A DNA stretch of 64,000 nt from Palsa-147 sp963771905 (GTDB taxonomy: Bacteria > Acidobacteriota > Terriglobia > Acidiferrales > UBA7541), in the NCBI GenBank assembly GCA_963771905.1, contig CAVYVI010000009.1:1-64000 (forward strand), in the 5' to 3' direction. The notes beneath the pieces were generated by a model. It did not search any database, was not told the DNA's origin, and saw only the letters and a list, made by a program, of their open reading frames with translations. Numbering within the stretch: position 1 is the stretch's first letter; each line of letters starts with the position of its first letter. Below, one piece after another: positions 38,724 through 47,775 of this stretch. Made by a program: the position numbers and the translations under genes.

Positions 38724-40481
38724 TCATGTCTTCTTGCCGTTGTTCGATCTTCCTTTGGCCGGAAGTGGTTCGGTTCGATTCAAATAATACTGCTGCCCCA
38801 TACCCACCAGGTTGCTGGTAAAAATGTAAAGAATCAATCCGCTCGACAACCGGAAGAAGAACACGCCCATCAAAATCGGCATGAACGTCATCATTTTCTG
38901 CTGCGCGGGATCCACGGTCGTCGTCGGCGTCATCTTCTGCATCAGGTACATGGTCACAACCATCAAGATCGGCAGAATGTAGTACGGGTCGCGCGCCGAA
39001 AGATCGTGCAGCCACCCGAACCACGGCGCGTGACGCAACTCGATCGCGCCCCCCAGCATGCGATAGAGCGCCGCCCAGATCGGAAACTGCACGAGCATCG
39101 GCAGGCAGCTTCCAAACGGATTGACCCCTTCGCGCGAATAGATCGCCATCACTTCTTCATTCATTTTCTTCTTGCGCGGATCGTTCATCGAATATTTCTT
39201 ATAACGATCCTGGATCGACTTGACCTCCGGCCCCACTTTCTGCATCTTCTGCATCGACCGCCAGCTCTTCATCTTCAGCGGGAACAGCGCCGTATTGATC
39301 GCCAACGTGATGAACACGATCGCCCAGCCGTAGTTCGGAATGTACTTGTGCGTCCACAGCAAAATTTCCAGGAGCGGCTTCGCCAGGATGGTGACGTATC
39401 CGAACTGCACTAGCTCTTCGAGCGGCGGCTTCAAATTCGCCAGGATATGAATGTCTTTCGGTCCAACGTAAAGCCGCATGCTCAGCGGCCCGGGCATCGC
39501 TGAACCCACCGCAATCTGCGATTCGGACTCCTGCGCCGGCTTCCCGTCGTCGAGGTAATTGTGCTGCTGCGCCCAGTCCCACAAGTTCACCCCGGGACCA
39601 TTCGGCAGGAACGCCGCCGTGAAAAACTGATCTTCGATCCCGGCATATTCGAGCGTGCCGGCCTGCATGGTCTTCACTTCGGGATGGCTCGGCGCCCCAA
39701 GTTTCTTCAACGGCAGCAGCACCAACTTGCCGCCTTCTCGATAGAAGACGTTGACGAGTTGTGATTCCTGCGCGGCCTGGACGTCGCCGAAGCCGCCACG
39801 CCATCCGATCCCGGCTGCCAGCGGTTTTCCGTCGACGCTCGCCGTCGTTTCCACCTCGACTTGATAGTCATCGCCGAATTTCAGCGTCTTCACCACGTCG
39901 ATGTGGCCGTCGCTCCAGTGAAATGTGATCTCCACGGGCGCGTCGAATTCCTTCTCGTCCGTCAGCTGTGGCGTGGGGGTTGGAGGATTCACGCGCAACT
40001 GCGCGGCTTTGACTTGATACAGCCCCGAATTCGCCTGCGTCTCGAGCTGCGCATCATCAAGCGAAAGCGAGAGCGGCCATTCGCCGAATTCCTGCGCCGC
40101 TTCTTCGTTCACGAGTTCGAGCGGTGTGGGCGGCTTCGAATCGTTCAGGTATTTTTTCAGTTTCCAACTGCGAACCGCCGCGCCACGATTCGACAGCTCG
40201 ACGCGATAGAGAGGGCTTTCGACAACGATCGTTTTTTCGGCGCTGGCCTCGACGGCCCCCGTCGGCAATTCCGTCCTAGCCGCCATCGTTCCCGCTGCCG
40301 AATTCCCAGCCGTAGCGGCCGTGCCCGCCGAACTCGCCGCCGCGCCCGTCTCTGCCGCAGTCGCATTTTTCGCCGGCGGTTGCACCACCGGCGGTTTGTA
40401 CACTCTGCCCCATATAAAAAGGACAAAGATCATCAGCACGAACGCAACGAGCATTCGCTTTTCGTCGGACAACTCTTTCAT
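38724..40481 (-). CDS. yidC: Membrane protein insertase YidC
   Basis: About 585 aa, the Gram-negative type. It has one N-terminal helix (LVAFVLMIFVLFIWGRV), an Ala-rich linker, a periplasmic P1 domain (to about residue 360), then five helices with the conserved NYGWAIVFITLAINTALFPLKMKSWRSMQKMQKVGPEVKSIQ and the hydrophilic-groove arginine region, ending basic (GRSNNGKKT). It inserts proteins with or without SecYEG. Its ATG overlaps the yidD stop, and the order rpmH-rnpA-yidD-yidC-khpB is canonical. Confidence 0.96.
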   Translation of the reverse strand: MKELSDEKRMLVAFVLMIFVLFIWGRVYKPPVVQPPAKNATAAETGAAASSAGTAATAGNSAAGTMAARTELPTGAVEASAEKTIVVESPLYRVELSNRGAAVRSWKLKKYLNDSKPPTPLELVNEEAAQEFGEWPLSLSLDDAQLETQANSGLYQVKAAQLRVNPPTPTPQLTDEKEFDAPVEITFHWSDGHIDVVKTLKFGDDYQVEVETTASVDGKPLAAGIGWRGGFGDVQAAQESQLVNVFYREGGKLVLLPLKKLGAPSHPEVKTMQAGTLEYAGIEDQFFTAAFLPNGPGVNLWDWAQQHNYLDDGKPAQESESQIAVGSAMPGPLSMRLYVGPKDIHILANLKPPLEELVQFGYVTILAKPLLEILLWTHKYIPNYGWAIVFITLAINTALFPLKMKSWRSMQKMQKVGPEVKSIQDRYKKYSMNDPRKKKMNEEVMAIYSREGVNPFGSCLPMLVQFPIWAALYRMLGGAIELRHAPWFGWLHDLSARDPYYILPILMVVTMYLMQKMTPTTTVDPAQQKMMTFMPILMGVFFFRLSSGLILYIFTSNLVGMGQQYYLNRTEPLPAKGRSNNGKKT

Positions 40482-40744
40482 CGCGAAGGCTCCTCGCCAT
40501 GCACTGCCGGGTGGAATTCAAAATCAGGAGAGTCGGGGACAGGATCGAAGCCGCCCTTGGTGAACGGCCGGCAGCGCAGCAACCGCTTGAAAGCGAGCCA
40601 TGCGCCGCGCCGCGCACCGTGCTTCGCAATCGCTTCCTGGGCATACACGGAACACGACGGATAAAATTTGCAGTTCCCTCCGAAGAACGGCGAAAAAAAC
40701 GCGCGGTACACACGCACGCCAAACAGCAGCACCGCTCGCGCCAC
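40478..40744 (-). CDS. yidD: Membrane protein insertion efficiency factor YidD
   Basis: About 88 aa. The YidD core is complete: YRAFFSPFFGGNCKFYPSCSVYAQEAI and RRGAWLAFKRLLRCRPFTKGGFDPVP, with the three conserved cysteines. I place the start at the GTG at 40744, which opens the first hydrophobic segment; the open frame runs back into rnpA but has no family features there. It overlaps yidC by 4 nt (ATGA) and follows rnpA by 23 bp. Confidence 0.9.
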   Translation of the reverse strand: MARAVLLFGVRVYRAFFSPFFGGNCKFYPSCSVYAQEAIAKHGARRGAWLAFKRLLRCRPFTKGGFDPVPDSPDFEFHPAVHGEEPSR

Positions 40745-40767
40745 GCCCGAAGCAGCGCGCGCCGGCG

Positions 40768-41172
40768 TTACGTCCCCGGCGTGTTCGCGGCCTGCGGCAA
40801 AGTGCGGAGCAGCTCGGTCTCGATCGCGGCGAATTTCGCCGTCCCGACCGAGGTGCGCGGATGTATGACGATGTCCCATCCTGGTGCAATCTCCTGGCGA
40901 TGCAGTCGCAGTATTTCGCGGATTCGTCTGCGGATCCGGTTGCGTGTTACCGCGACGCCGAGCGCCTTCTTGACGCTCAGGCCAAACCGGCTGATGTCGC
41001 GTCCGTTGGAGCGGAAAAAGACGGTGAACGATGGACCCGAGCGGCGCCTTCCTTCACGGTAGACCGCGTCGAATTCGGCGCGCCGCACAAGCCGGCAGGC
41101 GCGCGGATACTCCCGTCGCGGCCCGTCAGACTCGCGTGAGGTTATGGCGTCCCTTTTTGCGGCGTCTCGCAA
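40768..41172 (-). CDS. rnpA: Ribonuclease P protein component
   Basis: About 134 aa. It is the protein subunit that helps RNase P mature tRNA 5' ends. Core: CRLVRRAEFDAVYREGRRRSG, FGLSVKKALGVAVTRNRIRRRIREILRLH (RNR signature) and GWDIVIHPRTS. No start codon exists between the rpmH stop and the core, so translation must begin inside rpmH: TTG at 41172, which has GGCAAGG upstream, or GTG at 41187. The gene therefore overlaps rpmH by about 47-62 nt in another frame. Confidence 0.92.
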   Translation of the reverse strand: MRDAAKRDAITSRESDGPRREYPRACRLVRRAEFDAVYREGRRRSGPSFTVFFRSNGRDISRFGLSVKKALGVAVTRNRIRRRIREILRLHRQEIAPGWDIVIHPRTSVGTAKFAAIETELLRTLPQAANTPGT

Positions 41173-41266
41173 GAACTGCCTTGCCACCTTTGCTCTTCAT
41201 GCGTGCGCGGAAGCCGTGCTTCTTGTGACGGCGGCGCACATGCGGTTGAAACGTCCGTTTCGGCAA
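41126..41266 (-). CDS. rpmH: 50S ribosomal protein L34
   Basis: A 46-residue basic protein, LPKRTFQPHVRRRHKKHGFRA followed by RMKSKGGKAVLARRRKKGRH and NLTRV, plainly L34. It starts at a TTG with GGGGAG upstream and was easy to miss because of its size and start codon. It is the first gene of the rpmH-rnpA-yidD-yidC-khpB cluster and its 3' third encodes the start of rnpA in another frame. Confidence 0.95.
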   Translation of the reverse strand: MPKRTFQPHVRRRHKKHGFRARMKSKGGKAVLARRRKKGRHNLTRV

Positions 41267-41417
41267 CGATAGCTCCCCAGTCCGCTCCCGCGGACAGAAA
41301 CCAAACGGTTAGTGTAGTCGACCCCGTGCATGCCGGTCAACTTTTGACGGTGCGGCGTCACCGCCGCCGTCATCTGGAAGCAAGCAGTTGTCAGTTGCGG
41401 AATGGACTCAGCTTTTT

Positions 41418-41442
41418 CTCCGAGGCGAAGCCCGCCTCGGAG
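41418..41442. other. Perfect inverted repeat (hairpin) between rpmH and the next gene
   Basis: CTCCGAGGCG - AAGCC - CGCCTCGGAG gives a 10-bp stem. A T-run precedes it on the plus strand, so on the minus strand it is followed by A's and is not a normal terminator for the gene at 41463. It may slow transcription or be a processing site. Confidence 0.5.
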
Positions 41443-41462
41443 CGACAACTCGGAAAATCACC

Positions 41463-42059
41463 CTACGTGTTTGCCAGCACTATCAACGCCGCTAGTGCCG
41501 CCGTTTTCTGATCTGTGGTCCAGGGCGGTCCGAGAAAACGCCCAAACGCGGAAATTTGCCGCCGCACCCGCGTCGCCGCTTTGCCGAAGGCCGTCTGCAC
41601 ACGTTCGTCGAGGTCACGCTCTCGAATCCCGGTCACCGTAAGGTCAAGGCCCTCGCATGCTTTCGTAAAAACTTCGCGAAAGAATTCGCCTTCCGCTGCG
41701 TGCATCAGCGCGTGTGAGGCGAGGATATTTGCAAGAGCCGGCAGCGGCCGGCCTGACGCCAGGATCACGGCAGAACCTACGACACGGTATTGGCGGCCAC
41801 CGAGGTCGCCTACCACATCCAGGACAGCCGCCGACGCGAGCCGTCTTGAAGCCGCAAAACACGTCCCAAGAAACTTCTCCGCCTCTGGAAGTTCCAGATT
41901 CTCCGCAAAGTGATAGGGCTGCTTCGCGCCGGGAGTTCCGGGGGTAATAACTGCGACGCGCCGCCGTTCAATAATCTCCACGGTGCCGGCGTTGTTTGTG
42001 ACGGCCACGAGCGCTCCCCAGCCCGAATGCATTCGAACGCCGATGGCCGCGCGTTTCAT
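41463..42059 (-). CDS. Conserved-looking protein of unknown function
   Basis: About 198 aa, no signal peptide or membrane helix. The N-terminus (MKRAAIGVRMHSGWGALVAVTNNAGTVEIIERRRVAVI) and the following alternation of strands and helices suggest a soluble alpha/beta protein. A central part, ANILASHALMHAAEGEFFREVFTKACE, is helical. I recognise no named family. It lies upstream of rpmH on the same strand, separated by 196 bp and a hairpin. Confidence 0.65.
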   Translation of the reverse strand: MKRAAIGVRMHSGWGALVAVTNNAGTVEIIERRRVAVITPGTPGAKQPYHFAENLELPEAEKFLGTCFAASRRLASAAVLDVVGDLGGRQYRVVGSAVILASGRPLPALANILASHALMHAAEGEFFREVFTKACEGLDLTVTGIRERDLDERVQTAFGKAATRVRRQISAFGRFLGPPWTTDQKTAALAALIVLANT

Positions 42060-42161
42060 GTCTGAGGTTCGTCTACGAATTTCCTGCGGCGAGTCTATAA
42101 GCTCGTTTGCAGCGCGTCTAGGAAAAATTGGCTGGATAAAAGCAAGGGCTCGTTTGCGCGT

Positions 42162-42488
42162 TCATCGATCGTTTTCCCATCGAACCAGAGCCTCGGGATC
42201 TTCCACCAGCACGACCTCATACTTCTCCAGCATCGGCAGCAGGACGTTCTCCAGTTCGTTCTTCCAAAGTTCTCCTTCATAAAACTTGGCTTTCATCGGC
42301 TCCCGCGAAGCGAGGTCCGGAAATCCGCGCATGAAAAAGAAAGTGTCGGGATCTTCGACGGAAAGGAACGGGCCCAATATTTTCATCCCGATTTCCCGGT
42401 GCGCCGGAATCGACTTTGCGCGGAATATCTCGACGAACTCGGAGCGCTTGCCCCGCTTGGTCTTATACGTCCGCATCTCGATGATCAT
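42162..42488 (-). CDS. NIPSNAP family protein
   Basis: About 108 aa. MIIEMRTYKTKRGKRSEFVEIF ... GMKILGPFLSVEDPDTFFFMRGFPDLASRE is the typical NIPSNAP/dimeric alpha-beta barrel pattern (roughly 100 residues, paired with itself). Many bacterial members have no known reaction. It is 32 bp downstream of the Lnt-like gene on the same strand. Confidence 0.85.
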   Translation of the reverse strand: MIIEMRTYKTKRGKRSEFVEIFRAKSIPAHREIGMKILGPFLSVEDPDTFFFMRGFPDLASREPMKAKFYEGELWKNELENVLLPMLEKYEVVLVEDPEALVRWENDR

Positions 42489-42520
42489 TTGAATGCCTCA
42501 CGCAAGGATTGCCAAAAGCA

Positions 42521-43960
42521 TCAAGATTTATTTCCTACGCGCCCGAAGAGTGCCGTCCCAATCAGCGCAAGCATCACCGCGATATTTGTCCAAGCGAACC
42601 AGTTGCCAAACCGCGCGTAAATTGTTTCATCGTGCCGCACGGGAACGGCGGCGAGCAGCGAAGCGAATGGCGCGGATTTTGAGTCTTCCTCCGCGAGGAC
42701 GCGCCCGCGGTCGTCCGTCACCGTGAGAATTCCCTGCTTCGGAGCGCGAACAATACTGAAGCCACTCTCCACTCCGCGCAGGATCGCCATGCGCCCGTGC
42801 AGCCAACCATCGACGTCGAAATCCCACGCCGGGACCAACAACAGCGCCGTGCCATCGTTGCCATACGCGCGGCTGAGCCCCGGAAAGTCCATATCTTTGC
42901 AAATCGTGATGCCCCATCGGCCGGAGGGCTCCTGCCATTCCGTTTTCTCCGTGCCCACCTTGAAGCTGGATTCGAACGACGGCAGCATGTGGTGCTTCTC
43001 GTACGTTCGGATCGTTCCGTCGGGAAAGTACAGCCGCGCTTCGTTCCACTTGGCGCCGGGCGTTGGATGGATGACGCCGATGAGGATGCTCGCGCCCGTT
43101 TTCTCGGCCGCCGAGCTGAACAGCGCATCGACCTCGGGCAGATCCGAATTCAGCACCACGGCGGTTTTCTCTGGGATTACAACCACCTTCGCGCCCTGCG
43201 CCGCAAGTTTTTCCGCTTCGCTCGCGTAGTCCCGCATCAGTCGCAGCGTGTCGTCGTGCTCTTCCGTCAGGATATTCTGCCGCAGATCGGAGGCGAGCAA
43301 CCCGACGACAACCGTGTTCTGTGTAGCCGGCGCGGAATGGAGTCGCCAGGTGCCGAAGCCCAGTACGACCAGCAGAACAAATCCCACGGCAATTGCCAGT
43401 CTGCGCTTCTCTTCGCGATGGTCATCGGCGCTCAAAAGAACGCTCACCGTTGAGGCAAACAGAAACACGCAGAAGCTGATTCCCCAAATGCCCGTGACTG
43501 ACGCGAGTTGCAACACGGGCAGAAAGTTCATCTGGCTGTAGCTGATGTTGCCGGCCGTGCTGTGGGGCGAGAGGCTCTCGCTGGCAAACTCGTAAAACAC
43601 CCAGATACTGGGGAAAATCAGCGCCGCGCGCCAAGGTGATGTTCGAAGGAAGGCGCGATACACCAGGACATCGGCGGCGAAGACCACAGCCGGGACCAGC
43701 ACAATCAACAGCACCACGCCCAGCGGGATTTTGAGCACCGTGACGTATTGCCACTCGTTCAGCGCGCCGGCAGCCCAGGCCGCTAGCGCGACCCCGAACG
43801 CCAGACGGCGCGACACCCGCGGAGCCAAAAGCAGAACGGGAATCGGCGCGACCCACTCGAGCCACCAGTGCGGCCGCAATCCGGTTCCAAAGTAGAGTGC
43901 GGCGGACGACGCGATCAGAGCAAGCGCGGCCAACGCAAACGGATTACGCTTCGAATCCAT
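42521..43960 (-). CDS. Apolipoprotein N-acyltransferase-like membrane protein with nitrilase domain
   Basis: About 479 aa. Six to seven N-terminal membrane helices (about residues 10-220) precede a carbon-nitrogen hydrolase domain with the Glu-Lys-Cys triad visible as VVVIPEKTAVV, TYEKHHMLPSFES and GITICKDMDFPG. This is the Lnt layout, which would N-acylate lipoproteins. The cysteine motif ICKDMDFP differs from typical Lnt (ICYE), and the protein is a little short, so it may be an Lnt relative with another acceptor. A last helix at the C-terminus (NIAVMLALIGTALFG) is present. Confidence 0.78.
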   Translation of the reverse strand: MDSKRNPFALAALALIASSAALYFGTGLRPHWWLEWVAPIPVLLLAPRVSRRLAFGVALAAWAAGALNEWQYVTVLKIPLGVVLLIVLVPAVVFAADVLVYRAFLRTSPWRAALIFPSIWVFYEFASESLSPHSTAGNISYSQMNFLPVLQLASVTGIWGISFCVFLFASTVSVLLSADDHREEKRRLAIAVGFVLLVVLGFGTWRLHSAPATQNTVVVGLLASDLRQNILTEEHDDTLRLMRDYASEAEKLAAQGAKVVVIPEKTAVVLNSDLPEVDALFSSAAEKTGASILIGVIHPTPGAKWNEARLYFPDGTIRTYEKHHMLPSFESSFKVGTEKTEWQEPSGRWGITICKDMDFPGLSRAYGNDGTALLLVPAWDFDVDGWLHGRMAILRGVESGFSIVRAPKQGILTVTDDRGRVLAEEDSKSAPFASLLAAVPVRHDETIYARFGNWFAWTNIAVMLALIGTALFGRVGNKS

Positions 43961-44105
43961 GAATTGATCTCTAAGTGTTTACGCTTCGAATCTTAAGATA
44001 GTTCCTCGGTCGCTTGATTTTACCTTGGACGTGTTACGCGCAATCCTCCGAGTACCGCTGCTTTCACCCAAGACTGATTCACCCTCTTCATCCTGAGGTT
44101 GACCC

Positions 44106-45305
44106 CTAATCCGAGACTCGAAGCAGTACGACTCCGTGTCCCGGCACTCTAACTTCATAAGCGCCCGTCATGCGTCCGAGCTCTTTCGTTTCCCAAACAT
44201 CTCGCACCTTCACGGTCCGTTCAAATCCGAGCTCGCGGAAATCCGCTTTCATCGCGACAGGCTCAGAATGCCGGTTAAAAAGCCCGACAGCCTTTGATCC
44301 ATCTGCCAACGGCCGCACCCAGATTTCCATGGGCCCCTCGGCGGCGAACCGGTCCCCTTGTTTCCCCGCGGAGTCCTGATCGATGGCAATCACTTCGCGA
44401 TTCGTTAGCAACGCGACCGTCTCCGCGCTCATTTTGCTCAAGTCGTTTCCGGCGAGAAGCGGCGCGGCAAGGATCGCCCACAAACTCATGTGCGTGCGAT
44501 ATTCATCCGCGTTCATCCCGCCGTTCCCGACTTCCAGCATGTCCGGGTCGTTCCAGTGGCCCGGGCCGGCGAATTTCGCCAAGCCCGCCTGGCCGAATCC
44601 GATAGCCTCCATTCGCGCATAGGTGTCCTTAATGTCGCCGGTAGTTCGCCACAAATTCGCGCCGGCCGCCGCTCCCCATCGCCACACCGCGTCGTCGCCG
44701 TATTCGCAAAAGCTGTAAACGATCGGTCGGCCGGTCTTGCGAAGCGCGTCGCGCATTTTGATGTACGCGTCGACCATCATTTTGTGCGCCGCTTCCGGTG
44801 ATCCCGGGCGTTCCATCATGTCCGTCATACTGCAGAGATCGTATTTCAAGTAATCGATTCCCCAGGCAGCGTACGTCTCCGCATCCTGCTCTTCGTGGCC
44901 GTAACTTCCTTCAAAATTAGCGCAGGTCTTCGGCCCGGGCGAAGAATAAATCCCGATCTTCAGGCCCTTACTGTGAACGTAGTCGGCCAGCTCTTTCATA
45001 TCCGGAAATTTTCGGTTGGGATGGATAAAACCCCGCGCATCGCGGTCTCCCTCCCACGTGTCGTCAATGTTTACGTAAACGTACCCGGCGTCCCGCATTC
45101 CCGATGAAACCATCGCATCCGCCTGCGCTCGAATCGTCGCGTCGTCCACTTTCGACGCAAAGTGATTCCAGCTGTTCCATCCCATCGGTGGAGTCGCCGC
45201 GACGCTCGCCGTCTGCGCGCGACACAGCGGCGAAGCGAGAAGAAAAATCACGCCGCCAAGAAAAATTTGCATCGCCCCGAATCTGTAGCCCGAGTGTGAA
45301 ATCAT
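44106..45305 (-). CDS. Glycoside hydrolase family 27 alpha-galactosidase, exported
   Basis: About 399 aa. Signal peptide MQIFLGGVIFLLASPLCRAQ. GH27/clan D signatures: TPPMGWNSWNHFA, YVYVNIDDTWEGDRD, GLKIGIYSSPGPKTCANFEGSYGHEEQDA (compressed), nucleophile D156 in YLKYDLC and acid/base Asp in GHWNDPDMLEVG. A C-terminal beta domain follows. It releases terminal alpha-galactose (or N-acetylgalactosamine) from oligosaccharides, fitting a heterotroph on plant polymers. It stands alone between the Lnt-like gene and the PEBP lipoprotein gene. Confidence 0.94.
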   Translation of the reverse strand: MISHSGYRFGAMQIFLGGVIFLLASPLCRAQTASVAATPPMGWNSWNHFASKVDDATIRAQADAMVSSGMRDAGYVYVNIDDTWEGDRDARGFIHPNRKFPDMKELADYVHSKGLKIGIYSSPGPKTCANFEGSYGHEEQDAETYAAWGIDYLKYDLCSMTDMMERPGSPEAAHKMMVDAYIKMRDALRKTGRPIVYSFCEYGDDAVWRWGAAAGANLWRTTGDIKDTYARMEAIGFGQAGLAKFAGPGHWNDPDMLEVGNGGMNADEYRTHMSLWAILAAPLLAGNDLSKMSAETVALLTNREVIAIDQDSAGKQGDRFAAEGPMEIWVRPLADGSKAVGLFNRHSEPVAMKADFRELGFERTVKVRDVWETKELGRMTGAYEVRVPGHGVVLLRVSD

Positions 45306-45340
45306 AAATTTCGGCCTGCCATCCGAATCTCCGCCGCATC

Positions 45341-45946
45341 CTACCGGTGATACCGGCCGATCAGCTCACCGCGCGCCAGAACATGCGCCTTCAACGCGCT
45401 TTCCACCTGCCCTCTCGTCGCTCCAGCGGCCAAATTCAATTTCGAATCCAGCGCATACAACGCAAAGACGTAACGATGCGGCGGCCCGCTCGGAGGACAC
45501 GGCCCTCCATAACCCGTTCTCCCGAAATCATTCCGTCCCTGCCGCGAGCCATCCGGAAGTTCGTCCTGCTTCGGCACTCCCTCGGGAAGTTCCCGCGTTG
45601 CGGCGGGCATTTCGTACAGCACCCAGTGCACGAACGAACCACGCGGCGCATCGGGATCGACCACGGTCAGCGCGAAGCTCTGCGTCGCCTCGGGCGCCGC
45701 GCTCCATGCCAGCGCCGGCGAAGTATCCTCGCCGTCGCACGTGAATTTTTTCATGATCACGCCATCGCGAATGGCCGAACTCGTCAGCTCCATCGCCGGT
45801 TTCGTCTCATCAACCATCGCCGAGCCGCGGCAACCTGCCACCATGGCAAAAATCAGCGCGATTCCGGCCGCGACCCCAAGCGCTGCCTTCCAAAAGCCCT
45901 TCTTCAAACGCACGCGCTCCAAGCTCCCGCACACGAAATTCCGCAT
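45341..45946 (-). CDS. YbhB/YbcL (PEBP, Raf-kinase-inhibitor-like) lipoprotein
   Basis: About 201 aa. Start at 45946 with GGAGGGG upstream. The N-terminus has a hydrophobic run ending in a lipobox (AMVAGC, lipidated C39). PEBP motifs are clear: CDGEDTSPALAW, VVDPDAPRGSFVHWVLYEMP, GRNDFGRTGYGGPCPPSGPPHRY. The bacterial role of the family is not settled. It lies 13 bp after the amidase gene on the same strand, so they form an operon. Confidence 0.9.
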   Translation of the reverse strand: MRNFVCGSLERVRLKKGFWKAALGVAAGIALIFAMVAGCRGSAMVDETKPAMELTSSAIRDGVIMKKFTCDGEDTSPALAWSAAPEATQSFALTVVDPDAPRGSFVHWVLYEMPAATRELPEGVPKQDELPDGSRQGRNDFGRTGYGGPCPPSGPPHRYVFALYALDSKLNLAAGATRGQVESALKAHVLARGELIGRYHR

Positions 45947-45959
45947 GACCCCTCCTTCT

Positions 45960-47693
45960 CTACGCGCCCAATTCCGCGCTCGCCAAAAATCGCGGCGCCT
46001 TTCGCACCTTCGTCGCCTGCTCGAACGCATACGCCAATTTAATCAGCGTCGGCTCGCTCCACGCTCTCCCAAAAAACGAAATTCCCACCGGCAGCCCAAA
46101 CAAAAATCCCGCGGGCACGTTAATGTTCGGATAGCCCGCCACCGCGGCGGGCGTCGAGCTTCCGCCGCCAAAATGATCGCCATCCACGAGATCCGTGAGC
46201 CACGCCGGTCCGCCCGTCGGCGCCACGAGCGCATCGAGCCGCCCCTCGCCCATCACCGCATCAATCCCTTCCGCGCGCGCCAGCCGGTGATTTTTCGCGA
46301 GCGCCTCGAGATATTCCGCGCTGGTCAACGGCCCCTTGGCCTCCGCCTTCAAAAATTGGTCCTGCCCGAAGTACGGCATCTCTTTGTCGCGATGTTTTTC
46401 GTTGAACTCGATAACCTCCGCCAGCGAATGCACCGGCGCACCGGGCCCGAGCCGCGCGAGATACGCATTGAGGTCGGCCTTGAGTTCGTACAGCAGCACA
46501 ATCGTTTCGCCGTCGCCCAGCTTGGCGAGCGAAGAAATCTCCGCCACATCGACCAGCGTCGCGCCCTCGTGCTTCATGGCATCGAGCGCCGCGGCCATCA
46601 CCGCGTCGACGCCATCGCTAATCCCAAAATACTTCCTCACCACGCCAATCCGCGCCCCGCGCAAGCCTTTCGCATCCAAGAATCGCGTGTAATCGGTGTA
46701 CGATTTTCCCTCGCTCGTCGTCGCGCTATCCTCCGCGTCCGAGCCCGTCAGCGCGCCGAGCAAAATCGCCGCGTCGCGCACAGTCCGGCACATCGGCCCT
46801 GCTCCATCCTGGCTATGCGAAATCGGAATGACGCCGCTCCTGCTGACCAGCCCAACCGTCGGCTTGATCCCCGCAATTCCATTCGCCGATGACGGGCACA
46901 CAATCGATCCATCCGTCTCCGTCCCGATTGCCGCGGCGCCGAGATTCGCGGACACGCCCGCGCCCGACCCCGAACTCGACCCGCACGCATTGCGGTCCAG
47001 CGCGTACGGATTTTTCGTCAGCCCGCCGCGCCCGCTCCATCCACTCGTCGAGTGATTTGACCGGATGTTCGCCCATTCGCTCAAATTCGTTTTGCCCAAA
47101 ATCACCGCGCCACTCTCGCGCAGCCTCTGCACGACAAACGCATCCTTCGCCGGCTTCGCTCCGATCATCGCGAGCGATCCCGCCGTCGTCATCATCCGGT
47201 CGGCCGTGCCGATGTTGTCCTTGATAAGCACGGGAATCCCGTGCAGCGGCCCGCGCGCCCCTTTTTCTTTCCGCTCCGTGTCGAGCGCCTCCGCAATCGC
47301 CGCCGCGTCGGGATTTATTTCGATGATGCTGTTGATTGCCGGGCCGCGCTTGTCGATCTCTTCGATCCGCGCCAGATATTTCGCGACGAGCGACCTCGCC
47401 GTGAACTTCCCCGACTTCATCCCATCCTGCAACTCGCCGATGGTGATTTCGTCGAGCTCAAACGCCCGCGGCATCGCCGCGTCGGGTGATGCCGCCCGTG
47501 TCAGTTCGCGCCCTGCCATCGTAGACGGCAGCGCCAATCCCAGCGCCGCCGCCGCACTTCCCGCCACGCCCGTCCGCAGAAATTCACGTCTTCCCGGAAT
47601 TTCCGCGCGCGCAATTTTCGAATCGCTTGTCGATTTATTTTTGGAATTCACGAAGTTCACCCCTGCCGCGCTCCCCCGAGCGGAAGCGCACAT
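45960..47693 (-). CDS. Amidase (amidase-signature family), Tat-exported
   Basis: About 577 aa. A twin-arginine signal (PGRREFLRTGVAGSAAAALGL) implies folded export. The Ser-Ser-Lys triad is visible: K158 in GIPVLIKDNIG, cis-Ser in ACGSSSGSGAG (about 239) and nucleophile Ser in GTETDGSIVCPSS (263), with the expected 24-residue gap between serines. The family hydrolyses amides; GatA is related but this one is exported and unaccompanied by gatB/C. A GTG at 47660 is an alternative start. Co-transcribed with the PEBP lipoprotein gene. Confidence 0.92.
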   Translation of the reverse strand: MCASARGSAAGVNFVNSKNKSTSDSKIARAEIPGRREFLRTGVAGSAAAALGLALPSTMAGRELTRAASPDAAMPRAFELDEITIGELQDGMKSGKFTARSLVAKYLARIEEIDKRGPAINSIIEINPDAAAIAEALDTERKEKGARGPLHGIPVLIKDNIGTADRMMTTAGSLAMIGAKPAKDAFVVQRLRESGAVILGKTNLSEWANIRSNHSTSGWSGRGGLTKNPYALDRNACGSSSGSGAGVSANLGAAAIGTETDGSIVCPSSANGIAGIKPTVGLVSRSGVIPISHSQDGAGPMCRTVRDAAILLGALTGSDAEDSATTSEGKSYTDYTRFLDAKGLRGARIGVVRKYFGISDGVDAVMAAALDAMKHEGATLVDVAEISSLAKLGDGETIVLLYELKADLNAYLARLGPGAPVHSLAEVIEFNEKHRDKEMPYFGQDQFLKAEAKGPLTSAEYLEALAKNHRLARAEGIDAVMGEGRLDALVAPTGGPAWLTDLVDGDHFGGGSSTPAAVAGYPNINVPAGFLFGLPVGISFFGRAWSEPTLIKLAYAFEQATKVRKAPRFLASAELGA

Positions 47694-47775
47694 GGTACGC
47701 CAATTTCACGCCGTTGCCACTCGACGCGCGCCTGACTAAGATACCGGGACAGCTGCAATTCGGCGGGAGGACACC

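Noticed and set aside
43972..43983. CTAAGTGTTTAC, whose reverse complement occurs at 51306-51317
   Set aside because: A 12-base match is expected many times by chance in a window of this size.
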